NCBI RefSeq assembly: GCF_004614185.1
Contig: NZ_SPVF01000180.1
Coordinates: 1 to 46,849 of the forward strand
Direction: 5' to 3'
Origin: Zemynaea arenosa
Lineage (GTDB): Bacteria; Pseudomonadota; Gammaproteobacteria; Burkholderiales; Burkholderiaceae_D
Length of the DNA: 46,849 bases
Part shown: one piece after another, positions 8,347 through 17,200 of the stretch
How positions within the stretch are numbered: the first letter of the stretch is position 1
How the letters are laid out: each line of letters starts with the position of its first letter
Made by a program: the position numbers and the translations under genes
Notes under the pieces: model-generated
Database searches by the model: none
What the model was told of the DNA's origin: nothing
The model's input: the letters and a program-made list of their open reading frames with translations, nothing else

Positions 8347-8929
8347 GCCCGCTTTCACCCCGCACGACAGCGTGCCGGACATGCACGCGCTGATCGAAGC
8401 GCATCCGCTGGGCGCTGTCGTCATCCAGACCGAGGACGGCCTGACCGCCGACCATGTCCCCTTCCTGATCCTGCCGCCCAGCGAGGGAGCGCCGTTCGGT
8501 ACGTTGCGGGCCCACGTCGCGCGTGCCAATCCGCTCTGGCAGCGCACGGGCGGACGGGTGCTGGTGATCTTCCGCGGGCACGATGGCTACGTCACGCCGG
8601 CGCTGTACGATGAAAAGACGAAGAGCGGGAAAGTCGTCCCAACCTGGAACTACGCGGTGGTCCACGCGCACGGCACGCTGCGCGCGGTCGACGATCCGCA
8701 GGCGGTGCTGACCACGGTAGATGCGCTCACGCGGCGGCACGAGGCGGGGCGCGCGCAGCCGTGGCAGGTCAGGGATACTCCCCAGGAGTATCTGGACAAA
8801 CTGCTCTCCGCGATCGTCGGCATCGAGATCGACATCGCGCGCATGGAAGGGAAATGGAAGGCATCCCGCAACCGCACCGGCGCGGAGTTCGAGCGCATCA
8901 GCGCGGCGGTGCCGGTGCCCTTCGGCTGA
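8339..8929 (+). CDS. PaiB-family FMN-binding protein
   Basis: A 196-residue protein starting MYKPAFTPHD at an ATG within the end of the osmC-like gene. The split-barrel flavin-binding fold of the PaiB family is supported by ADHVPFLI, LRAHVARANPLW and the very conserved PTWNYAVVHAHG. In Bacillus PaiB was described as a negative regulator of sporulation and protease genes; most homologues are FMN-binding proteins of unknown reaction. Co-transcription with osmC under a MocR regulator points to redox or detoxification work, but the substrate is not visible. It ends 6 bp before the convergent diguanylate cyclase gene. Confidence 0.88.
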   Translation: MYKPAFTPHDSVPDMHALIEAHPLGAVVIQTEDGLTADHVPFLILPPSEGAPFGTLRAHVARANPLWQRTGGRVLVIFRGHDGYVTPALYDEKTKSGKVVPTWNYAVVHAHGTLRAVDDPQAVLTTVDALTRRHEAGRAQPWQVRDTPQEYLDKLLSAIVGIEIDIARMEGKWKASRNRTGAEFERISAAVPVPFG

Positions 8930-8935
8930 CGGCTC

Positions 8936-11806
8936 TTAGTTCAGACCCAGACGCCGCTTCTTGGCGCCCTTCGGCAGCTCCACCTTTTCCAGGCTGGTGA
9001 CAAGGCGCGCTTCGCCCTCGGCCAGCGCGTCTTCCAGATGGTGCATCAGGTAGTCGAACAGCCCCTCGGTGCGCGACTCGGCGGTCGCGTACACCGCCGC
9101 CCAGGCGTTGCGGCCGGAGCGCTTGGCCAGATACAGGCCCTGGTCCGCCAGCTCCACCACCTGCGACCATGACAGCATGCGCGGGTGCGTCGGCAAGAAC
9201 GGGAAGCACGCGAAACCGATCGAACAAGTCTTGTAGACCTCCGTCCCATCCGGCAGGACAAAGGCACGGCCGGCGACGGCACTGCGGATGCGCTCCGCCA
9301 CCACCTTCGCTTCGTCTCGGTGCGTGGCGCGCGCCAGCACCAGGAATTCCTCGCCGCCCCAGCGGATCACGTAGTCCGAGTCGCGGAACACTTCGCGCAG
9401 GCGCTCCTGCATCTGCACCAGCACGGCGTCGCCCGCGCCGTGGCCGTGGGTGTCGTTGACTTCCTTGAAGTGGTCGATGTCGACCATGAAGAACACCAGG
9501 TCACGCCCGGGCGCCGAGGACTCGCCCATGCGCAGCGGATCGTCGTAGCGGCGCAGGCTCATATTCACGTCCGCGTCCACGTGCTGCAGGAAGAAGCGGC
9601 GGTTGCGCAGGCCCGTGAGCTGGTCGGTGAGGCTCACCTCCTCCAGCTTCTTGTTGGCGTCTTCCAGCTCCAGGTTCTTGTCGAGGAGCTGGGCCTGGGT
9701 CGCGGACAGGGTCTTCAGCGTGGCCGCGACCTGGCGGTAGGCCGCCGCGTTATCCAGCGCGATGGCGCCATACGCGCACAGGGTACGGAAGATCAGCCGC
9801 TCGCGCGCGCCGTAGGCATGCGGGTGCAGCGACTGCACGGTCATCACGCCGAGCACGCGGTCGCCTACGGTCAGAGGGGCAAACAGCAGGCTCAGAGTCT
9901 GCAAGGTGCCAGGGATCAGTGCGGGCGTGGCTTGGTCTGCGGACAGTTCGATCAGGATCTCGCGCCGCTCGCGCACTGCGCGCGAGGAGTTCGCGTGTTC
10001 GTCGTCGATCGAAAAGCGGGTCGGCGGCAGCGCCTTGCCGGCCTCGATGCCGAACGCGCAGCGCAGCGACTGGCCGTCGCCTTCGAGCAGGAAGATCGAG
10101 AAGTGGGTCGCATCGAGCAGGCCATGCACGTGGCGGTCCAGCGCGCGGAACACGGCGGCGGCATCGAGGTGCGTGGTGATCTCCTGGCCAATCGCGGACA
10201 GGTGCTCAAGCGTGGCGGAGGTCTGGGCCAGCACCTCGGCGCGCTGCGCTTCCGCCGCCGCCAGCTGGCGATGGTGCTCGCCTTCCGTGCGCGCGCGTTC
10301 GGTCTGGTACTGCACCTGCATGGCAACCGCGCGGTTGGTGGCTTCGCGGCTGTGGGTCTTGTCGCGCGCGGCGCCGGCTTCCAGCGCCACCTCGTAGGCG
10401 CGCTTGTAGTCGCCGAGGTGGGCGTGTTCGTGGGCCACGGCGTCCAGCAGATCGCCCGGAACCGTGTAGCCCTCGATGGTGCCCGCCACCGCGAGCGCCT
10501 CCTGCAAGTAGTGCAGCGCGGCGCTGGGCGCGGCCACGCCGGCCGGCAGCGGCAGCGCGTGCTGCGCGTGGATCTGGGCCAGCACCTTGAGCGCGGCGAT
10601 CTGGTTGTAGGCGTCGCCGTGCTGGCGCGCCATGGCCAGCGCGTCGAGCGCCGCCTCCAGCGCTTCCTGCGGGCGATTCAGCATCGACAGAGCATGCGCC
10701 TTGCCGCGCCGCGCGCCGGACTGGAAGTCGGACTGGCGCAGCGCCTCGCCGCGTTCCACCAGCTTGGTGAAGTTGCGCAGGGCGGCTTCGTAGTCGCCCC
10801 GGTCGAGCATCAGGTCGCCCTTGTATTCGAGCGCGATGGCGTAGGCGCGGGAGCCGGACAGTGGCTGCAGCGTGGCCAGCGCCTCGCGCAGCAGGTCGAG
10901 CGCCGCGTCGCGCTGGCCGAGCTGGCGCAGGGTCTCGGCGGTCTGCATCAAGGCCAGGCCGATGCTCATCGGCCAGCCGGTGGGGCGCGCGAGATCGAGC
11001 CCGCGCTGCATCCATTCCAGCGCGGCATGGTGCGCATTCAGGCTCGTGAAGCCGTTGCCGATGTTGGTGGCCACGTTGATGGCGCGCCGCACCTGGCCGG
11101 TGGCGACGGCCGCTTCGTAGGTGCGCATCAGCAGGCTGACGGCGCTCCCGAAATCGCTGGCCTGGAAGGCGCTGGTGCCGAGGTAGTCGTGGATCCAGCC
11201 CGCGGCGGCGGGGTGCAGTCCGTCCAGGTCCACGGCGAAGCGCGCGTCCCAGCGCTCCTGCGCGGTGCGCAGGTCGCGGAACACGGCAAACAGCGCAGCG
11301 GCGGCGTCAAAGACGTCGGTGCGCAGGGTGTCGCCGGCGGCCCGGGCATCTTCAGAGGCCAGCGCCAGCTCGGCGTCGCACAGGGCGGCGCAGCCGCGGT
11401 CCATCTCGATCCAGGCGCGCAGCCAGCGGGCGTCGGCGCGGCCGATCGGATCGTGGGCCGCGTCAAAGGCGAAAAAGGCCTGGTCGGCCACGGCGCGCGC
11501 GGCATCCAGCGCGCCGGACAGCCACACGGCCTCGCCCTCGACCAGCAGGCAGCGGGCGTCGGCCAGCGTGCGGCCAGGCTCATCCAGAAGATGCAGCTGG
11601 GAGCGCGCTTCGGCTACCAGGCTGGCCGCCCGCGCGGGCGCGCGCTGGCGCAGATGCCAGGCAAGCGCAACCAGTTCGCGCTGGCGTTCGCGGCCAAGCA
11701 GGGACGGCAATGCCGCTTCGCGCTGCTGTACAGCCTCGTCCAGAACGAACAGATCGAACACGTGGATAACCCGGAAAAGAAACCGCGGGGGTGCGGCGGT
11801 ATCCAC
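8936..11806 (-). CDS. Diguanylate cyclase with TPR and GAF domains
   Basis: A 956-residue cytoplasmic protein. Residues about 60–480 are helical tetratricopeptide-like repeats, followed by a charged linker (about 490–525), a GAF domain (about 530–690), a coiled coil and a GGDEF domain (about 720–905). The active site is GGEEF (817–821), and the RDSD five residues before it is an inhibitory I-site, so c-di-GMP feedback is expected. No membrane segment and no EAL domain are present. The start is GTG at 11806 with no clear ribosome site; a second GTG at 11758 is possible. The TPR block probably docks a partner and the GAF senses a small molecule; both are inferred. Confidence 0.92.
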   Translation of the reverse strand: MDTAAPPRFLFRVIHVFDLFVLDEAVQQREAALPSLLGRERQRELVALAWHLRQRAPARAASLVAEARSQLHLLDEPGRTLADARCLLVEGEAVWLSGALDAARAVADQAFFAFDAAHDPIGRADARWLRAWIEMDRGCAALCDAELALASEDARAAGDTLRTDVFDAAAALFAVFRDLRTAQERWDARFAVDLDGLHPAAAGWIHDYLGTSAFQASDFGSAVSLLMRTYEAAVATGQVRRAINVATNIGNGFTSLNAHHAALEWMQRGLDLARPTGWPMSIGLALMQTAETLRQLGQRDAALDLLREALATLQPLSGSRAYAIALEYKGDLMLDRGDYEAALRNFTKLVERGEALRQSDFQSGARRGKAHALSMLNRPQEALEAALDALAMARQHGDAYNQIAALKVLAQIHAQHALPLPAGVAAPSAALHYLQEALAVAGTIEGYTVPGDLLDAVAHEHAHLGDYKRAYEVALEAGAARDKTHSREATNRAVAMQVQYQTERARTEGEHHRQLAAAEAQRAEVLAQTSATLEHLSAIGQEITTHLDAAAVFRALDRHVHGLLDATHFSIFLLEGDGQSLRCAFGIEAGKALPPTRFSIDDEHANSSRAVRERREILIELSADQATPALIPGTLQTLSLLFAPLTVGDRVLGVMTVQSLHPHAYGARERLIFRTLCAYGAIALDNAAAYRQVAATLKTLSATQAQLLDKNLELEDANKKLEEVSLTDQLTGLRNRRFFLQHVDADVNMSLRRYDDPLRMGESSAPGRDLVFFMVDIDHFKEVNDTHGHGAGDAVLVQMQERLREVFRDSDYVIRWGGEEFLVLARATHRDEAKVVAERIRSAVAGRAFVLPDGTEVYKTCSIGFACFPFLPTHPRMLSWSQVVELADQGLYLAKRSGRNAWAAVYATAESRTEGLFDYLMHHLEDALAEGEARLVTSLEKVELPKGAKKRRLGLN

Positions 11807-11936
11807 GATTATTTCATAAGTGATGCTGTAGCGAAACTATGTCTTGCAACTAAAAGGCAATGCGCAGACGACAACACGCCACAACCGGGCCGTGAGACCA
11901 GGCTGTGGCGGAATCGGCGACCAGGACAGCGCGAGA

Positions 11937-12728
11937 TCAGTGCGCCGGCTGCTTGCCTTGGGCGTGCTCGTTGGCGCCACCCACGTCCGGCGGCATCTTG
12001 GCCTTGCCGGTGGAGTCGTGCTTGGCCGCGTTCAGGTGCTGCTCGACCGTCGGGATCATCTTGTCGGCCAGGGCTTTCACGTCCGCATCCTTGGCTTTTT
12101 TGGAGATGCCCTTCAGCTTGGCCAGCACCATGGTGTGGTCCTGCACCCCGCCCTTGGCCATGTAGGCCTTGTCGAAGGCCGCGCCCGACATGCCGTTCAG
12201 CTTGGCCGCTTCCGCGTTGTGCTTGGCGTCCAGCGAGCCCGGCAGCATGACGTTCTTGGCCTGGGCCAGCTGCTGCACTTCGGTGAGCGCCTTGCTGTGG
12301 TCGTCGATCATCTGCTGGGCGAAGCGCTTGACTTCATCGCTGGTGCCCTTGGTCTGGGCCATCTTGCCCATCTCGACCTCGGCCATGTTGGCCATCGCCA
12401 TGTCCACCACGGCAGCCTGGTCTGCCTTGTTCAGGCTGCTCTTCGCCATGGCCGACGCGGGCGCCGAGCCTGCGGCCGAGGCCTGGCCGGACGCCATGCC
12501 GGACGCGCTGGTGCCGCCCGAGCCGCCCATCTGGTTGGTCGGGTCCTTGGCCAGCTTCTGGTTATTGGACTGCGGCGTGCCCGATTCGGTGGCGCCGGCC
12601 GCCGTGGTGCCGCGCTGGCCGGTGGTTTGGTTGGGGTTCGCGGGTGCCTGGGCCGTCTGCGCCATTGCCGACATTGCCAGGAACAGAGCCGATGCGCCCA
12701 CGGCGCCCTGCCACATTGTCTTTGCCAT
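11937..12728 (-). CDS. Exported DUF4142 protein
   Basis: A 263-residue protein with a Sec signal (cleavage near AMSAMA-QT). A low-complexity Gly/Ala/Ser/Thr/Asn linker (residues about 25–95) leads to a DUF4142 helical domain (about 98–240: LNKADQAAVVDMAMANMAEV, VKRFAQQMIDDHSKALTEVQ). Family members resemble four-helix ferritin-like bundles and often occur with stress genes, but no function is proven. The ATG at 12728 has a strong ribosome site (AAAGGAG). The long linker is more than most family members have. It faces away from the lectin–toxin gene. Confidence 0.85.
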   Translation of the reverse strand: MAKTMWQGAVGASALFLAMSAMAQTAQAPANPNQTTGQRGTTAAGATESGTPQSNNQKLAKDPTNQMGGSGGTSASGMASGQASAAGSAPASAMAKSSLNKADQAAVVDMAMANMAEVEMGKMAQTKGTSDEVKRFAQQMIDDHSKALTEVQQLAQAKNVMLPGSLDAKHNAEAAKLNGMSGAAFDKAYMAKGGVQDHTMVLAKLKGISKKAKDADVKALADKMIPTVEQHLNAAKHDSTGKAKMPPDVGGANEHAQGKQPAH

Positions 12729-12836
12729 CGTTGTTCTCCTTTGTTATGCGGGTGGTTATCGAGCTGAGTCTAGCGGCGTTGTTGTTCTGACCGCGCGCGT
12801 TAGCCGATCAGCAACTATCGGCCGGCGCAGACCGTC

Positions 12837-12869
12837 TGATACCGAACTGATACGAACGTGATACCGCTC
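12837..12869. repeat. Three 11-bp direct repeats (TGATAC iterons)
   Basis: TGATAC begins at 12837, 12848 and 12859, exactly 11 bp apart, in units TGATACCGAAC, TGATACGAACG and TGATACCGCTC. The array ends 67 bp before the start of the lectin–aerolysin gene. One-helical-turn spacing is typical of cooperative activator or repressor binding. No comparable repeat was seen at the other promoters of the cassette. Confidence 0.65.
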
Positions 12870-12936
12870 TGGACTGTTGAGCATTTAGTTGCAGCGGGAC
12901 AATTCACCCCATCAGTTCACCGCACCGGAACCCAGC

Positions 12937-14019
12937 ATGACCAAGCTCACCACCGCCCTCGTCCATGAATTTCGCGCCGCCCGCGAGTCCGGCGCCGGGG
13001 GCCGCCGCTTCCAGGCGATTCTCCCCATGAACCGCTGCCTCGGCCTGCAGGACAGCATCGTCTCCGGCAACGGCATGTTCCACGCCCGGCTCAGCGAGGA
13101 TGGCGTGTTCCGCGTGCTGCGCGGGGCTGACGCGGCCAGCGAACGCGGCTGTCTGTGGGATTCGCGCCGGGCCGGACCCGGCGGCCGCTTTTTCGCCCTG
13201 GTCCAGAGCGATGGCAACTTCTGCGTCTACCGTGGGGACGACCTGTCCGCCAACCAGGGCTGGCAGTGGGGCACCCAGATGACGGCCGATGGCGGCCAGT
13301 TCTACGCCGTGCTGCGCGACAACGGCGAGTTCTCGATCTGCCGCGGGAGCGGCCCGACCAACTTCGGCGGCGTGGTCTGGAGCACCGGCGTGACCGACCC
13401 GGTGCGCGCCATCGACGAGGTGGTACGCATCGACTACGACCTGGACGGCGCCGAGATCGTCCAGTCCCGCCCCTCGGACCTGTACCGCGAAACCGTCCGC
13501 AACAACAGCGCCCAGGCGCAAACCAGCCTGATCACCGGCTCCGTGACGGTCTCCGATACCGCGGGCTGGCAGGATGAGCTCGGCTCGGCTGCGGCCTGCA
13601 GTCTGGAGATCAAGTCACGCATCCCGATCATGGTCGACGGCAAGGTGATCCTGACGGCCGAGGCGGCTCACCCGTTCACCCGCAACGGCGCCACCACCAC
13701 CGCCAAGACCTGGGGCTTCAACGCCCCGGCCGCGGTCCAGGCCAATTCGTCCATGATGTGCCTGGTGTCTGCGATGCGTACCACCATCACGGTGCCGTAC
13801 ACGATGTCCGGACTGTTCACCCTGGAGTCCGGGGTCCAGGTCAGCGGGACCATCGGCGGCACCTACACCGGCGCCAACTGCCACGACCTGGCGGTCACCC
13901 TGACCACCTTCGACCTCGGGCCGGACGAGAGCTACAGCGTGACCCGCCCGCTGTCGCCGATGCCGCTGATCATCGGCCCGTCGACCCAGCACCCGGCCAA
14001 CGCCAGCTCCTACTTCTGA
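12937..14019 (+). CDS. Bulb-type lectin fused to aerolysin-like pore-forming domain
   Basis: This 360-residue protein has two parts. Residues about 22–152 hold three β-prism repeats of the Galanthus-type mannose lectin: FHARLSEDGVFRVLRG, FFALVQSDGNFCVYRG and FYAVLRDNGEFSICRG. Only the middle one keeps the full QxDxNxxxY pocket (QSDGNFCVY, 90–98). Residues about 160–330 are Ser/Thr-rich alternating strands with the aerolysin/ETX-MTX2/natterin pattern: TSLITGSVTVSDTAGW, IKSRIPIMVDGKV, TTTAKTWGFNAP, MRTTITVPYTMSG. There is no signal peptide. The ATG at 12937 is preferred over a TTG at 12889. The likely role is a glycan-targeted β-barrel pore former; release would need lysis or another route. Domain homology is by pattern only. 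Confidence 0.7.
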   Translation: MTKLTTALVHEFRAARESGAGGRRFQAILPMNRCLGLQDSIVSGNGMFHARLSEDGVFRVLRGADAASERGCLWDSRRAGPGGRFFALVQSDGNFCVYRGDDLSANQGWQWGTQMTADGGQFYAVLRDNGEFSICRGSGPTNFGGVVWSTGVTDPVRAIDEVVRIDYDLDGAEIVQSRPSDLYRETVRNNSAQAQTSLITGSVTVSDTAGWQDELGSAAACSLEIKSRIPIMVDGKVILTAEAAHPFTRNGATTTAKTWGFNAPAAVQANSSMMCLVSAMRTTITVPYTMSGLFTLESGVQVSGTIGGTYTGANCHDLAVTLTTFDLGPDESYSVTRPLSPMPLIIGPSTQHPANASSYF

Positions 14020-14026
14020 GCCCGCC

Positions 14027-14206
14027 ATGTGCAAGGAAGACGACCTTACCCCGGCCACCGGCCTGCCGTTCAGCTGCTGTGGCGGCCACACCGAGGCGGA
14101 CCAACGCTTGATGGAACTGGGTTTTCAGATTGTCTACACCCGCCTGCGGGCGGCCGAATCATCCCTACTGACCAAGGACGAGACCATGCCCGCCCGTGCC
14201 GCCTGA
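14027..14206 (+). CDS. Small cysteine-containing protein after the pore-former gene
   Basis: A 59-residue frame starts with an ATG 7 bp after the stop of the lectin–aerolysin gene. It has Cys2, a CCGGH motif at 17–21 and a charged C-terminal half (HTEADQRLMELGFQIVYTRL). I do not recognise a family. There is no signal peptide or membrane segment. Tight spacing suggests co-transcription with the pore-former gene, so a chaperone, immunity or maturation role is possible. The three cysteines and the histidine could bind metal. The ribosome site is weak, and the frame could be fortuitous in GC-rich DNA. Confidence 0.5.
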   Translation: MCKEDDLTPATGLPFSCCGGHTEADQRLMELGFQIVYTRLRAAESSLLTKDETMPARAA

Positions 14207-14229
14207 AACCAACAGTCGCCCTGCCCCGT

Positions 14230-14270
14230 GCTATTAATAGCCGCACGGCAATGTTATAGTCTCCGTTATG
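14230..14270 (+). promoter_or_regulatory. Palindromic, possibly leaderless promoter of the STAND gene
   Basis: A perfect 12-bp palindrome, GCTATTAATAGC (14230–14241), is extended by CCGTG/CACGG flanks. A TATAGT hexamer follows at 14255–14260, only 7 bp before the ATG at 14268. Initiation at the usual distance would fall on or next to the A of the start codon, and no Shine–Dalgarno sequence is visible. The palindrome covers the -35 position, as expected for a regulator site. Confidence 0.5.
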
Positions 14271-17200
14271 AATGCGGAGTCATCCCTGCCAGTCCAGCCC
14301 AGCGACGGCCGTATCGTCCTTGACGCCGGACTGCTGAAGGCCCTGCGCAAGACGCGCGGCCTGTCGCAGGATGCCCTCGCCGACCTGTGCTTCAGCCGCC
14401 AGGTCCCGGTCTCGATCGCCTCCATCAAGCGCGCCGAAACCGGCAAGCCGGTGCTGTACCGCACCGCGCGCCACCTCGCCTCCATCCTCGACGTCGCCCT
14501 CGACGAGCTGCTGCCCGAAGGCGCGCTCGCGCCGGACGACGGCGAGGCGCCCACCCTGCCCGCTCCAAGCGCCCCCAGTGCAGCCGCCGCGCCGCCCGGC
14601 GACGCCCTGGTGGTGGCCAGCGAAGGCGTGCGCTACGTGATCCAGCTGCATATCGAACTGTCCTCCGCGCCCGAGCCGGAAGGCGAAACCCTGCACGACA
14701 TCGCCGGCGTGGCCGGCCAGTACGGCGGCCGCGTGGACAGCATCGACGGCAGCCGCGTGACCTGCGTATTCGGTCTCCCGCAGGCCTACCGCAGCGACGC
14801 CGAGCGTGCCGCGCGCTGTGCGCTCGCGCTGGCGCGCCGCCTGGTGGTGCACGGCGGCCGCGCGATGGCCCTGCGCCTGGTGCGCAGGCAGGACGGCGAC
14901 GGCAGCGGCAGCCCGCTGGACCTGGCGGTGCCCGACCTGCGCCAGTACGGCAGCAGCCAGTTCTCCGCCCTGCCCGTCTACGTGGCCCGCAACCTGAGCG
15001 CGCAGCTGCAGCAGCGCTTCGGCATCGCGCAGGCGGCGCACCGCTTCCCCGGCTACCTGGAACTGGGCGCACCGCTGGACACCGACACCGCGCGCACACC
15101 CCTCGTCGGCCGCGTGGTCGAAACCCGCCAGTTCGACGTGATCGCTGCCTCGGCCACCGAAATGCAGAGCGGCCAGCTGGTCTACCTGCGCGGCCCGGCC
15201 GGGGTAGGCAAATCGCGCCTGGCGCAGGAATGCGCACAGATCGCCCGCACCGCCGGCTTCCGCTGCCACAGCGCGGAAGTGCAGGACACGGGGGCGGACA
15301 GCTGGCGCGCCCCGCTCGAGCAGCTGGCCCGCAGCCTGTTCGGCATGAACGCGGGCGAGACCGACGAAGACGCCATCGACGCCACCATGGCCGAACTGCA
15401 CCTCCCGCGCGACTGGACCATCTTCTACCGCGCCCTGACCGGCGCGCGCATGACGTCCGACCAGCTGACCGTGTATGCCGCCATGAGCCACGCGGTGCGC
15501 GACCAGGGCATCGCCACCGCGCTCAATACGCTGATCCTGAAAATGGCGCTGGCGGGCCCCCTGCTGCTCACCATCGAAGACGTGCACTGGGGCGACAGCT
15601 ACCTGTTCGATGCCCTGGGCGGCCTGGTGGCGCTGTCGCGCGAGGCGCCGCTCGTGTGGGTGCTGACTTCGCGCGTGGAGCACGATCCGCTGGACAGCGC
15701 CCTGCGCCCGCACCTGTTCGACCTGCCGGTGGCCGTGTTCGACCTCGCCCCCATGAACCCGCGCGACGCGCTGGCACTCGCGGAGCAGTTCCCCGAACTC
15801 GACGAGACCTACCGCCGCCGCTGCGTCGAACGGGCGCAGGGCAATGCGCTGTTCCTCACCCAGCTCCTGGCAAGCCCGGACAACAACCTGCCGGACAGCC
15901 TGAAGCACCTGATCCAGGCCCGCCTGGACACCCTGCCGCCGCTGCACCGGCGCGCCCTGCGCACCGCCGCGGTGCTGGGCAATCGCTGGGAGCTGGAGCT
16001 GCTGCGCGAAGCCATCGATGACGCGAGCTACGAACCGGAAGGCGCGGGCCGCAACCTGCTGGTGCGGCGCGTGGCGCCCGGCGTGTACGCCTTCGTGCAC
16101 GACCTGGTCATGCACTGCATCTATGAGTCGATCGATGCGGGCCAGCTGCGCCGCCTGCACCGTGGCGTGGCCGCGCTGTACCGCGAACGCGACCCCGCGG
16201 CCGCAGCCCAGCACCTGTACCGCGCCGAGGATCCGGGCGCCTTCGACATGATGCTGCGCGCGATCCGCGACAAGCTCACCGCGCACCAGTACGAGGACGC
16301 GCTCGAACTCACGGCCCAGTGCAGCGCCGCCGACTCCACCCGCTATTCGTCCTTCACCTTGGCGCTACTGCAGTCGCAGGCCACCGCCGGCATGGGCCGC
16401 ATCGCGCAAGCCAGGGAGCGTTACGAGCACGCGCTGATGCTGGCCGGCCGCCCGCAGGAAAAGATCGACGCGGTGATCGGCCTGGCCAGCACCCTCAACA
16501 TCCTCGATGAACTGGACGAGGAAGAGCGCCTGATCGACGAGACCCTGCCACTGGCGCGTTCCATCAACGCCGACGCGGCGCTCGGCAAGCTGCTGTACCT
16601 GAAGGGGAATATCTATTTCCCGCGCGGGAACTACACCGAATGCCGCCGCCATCATGAAGACGCGGTGCGCCATGCGCGCGCGGGCGGCACCACCGAGACC
16701 GAGGCCCGCGCCCTCTCCGGCATGGGCGACTCGTACTATGCCCAAGGCCGCATGCAGAAGGCCTACGAGGTGTTCGGCCAGTGCATCGCCATGTGCGAGG
16801 AGCACCGGCTGGTGGGCATCGAAGCCTCCAACCGCTCCGCGCTCGGCTCCACCCGCATCTACCTCGGCCAGCCGGATGACGCGGTGGCAGATGCGCTGGA
16901 ATCGGCCGCCATCGCGCGCAAGGTCGGCAACCGCCGCGCCGAGGTGTTCGCGCGCATGACCGCGGGCTGGGTGCTCACCGCCACCGGCCAGGTCGACCGC
17001 GCCACCGAGGAAGTCGAGACCAGCCTGGATATGGCCCGTGCGATCGGCGCCGCGCGCTTCGAAGGGTTCCTGATGGAGAGCCAGGCCCGTTTGGCGTGGC
17101 TGCGCGGCGAACGTGGCGAGGCCGAACGCATCATCCGCGACGCTGCCGAATTCGTGGAGCGCCAGAAGCTGCAGCGCTTCATCGGCCCCTGGGTGCTCGG

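Noticed and set aside
9185..12250. Plus-strand frame of 1021 residues opposite the diguanylate cyclase
   Set aside because: No domain pattern, composition typical of an antisense frame, and it spans two unrelated minus-strand genes.
12837..12869. TGATAC iterons as a plasmid replication origin
   Set aside because: Only three copies, no rep gene or DnaA boxes nearby, and the surroundings are chromosomal.
12889..12936. TTG-initiated N-terminal extension of the lectin–aerolysin protein
   Set aside because: It adds 16 residues without signal-peptide character and has no ribosome site; the ATG at 12937 is simpler.
14280..16286. Minus-strand frame of 668 residues opposite the STAND gene
   Set aside because: The plus strand carries intact Walker motifs and an HTH; the opposite frame has only Val/Gln/His-rich antisense composition.
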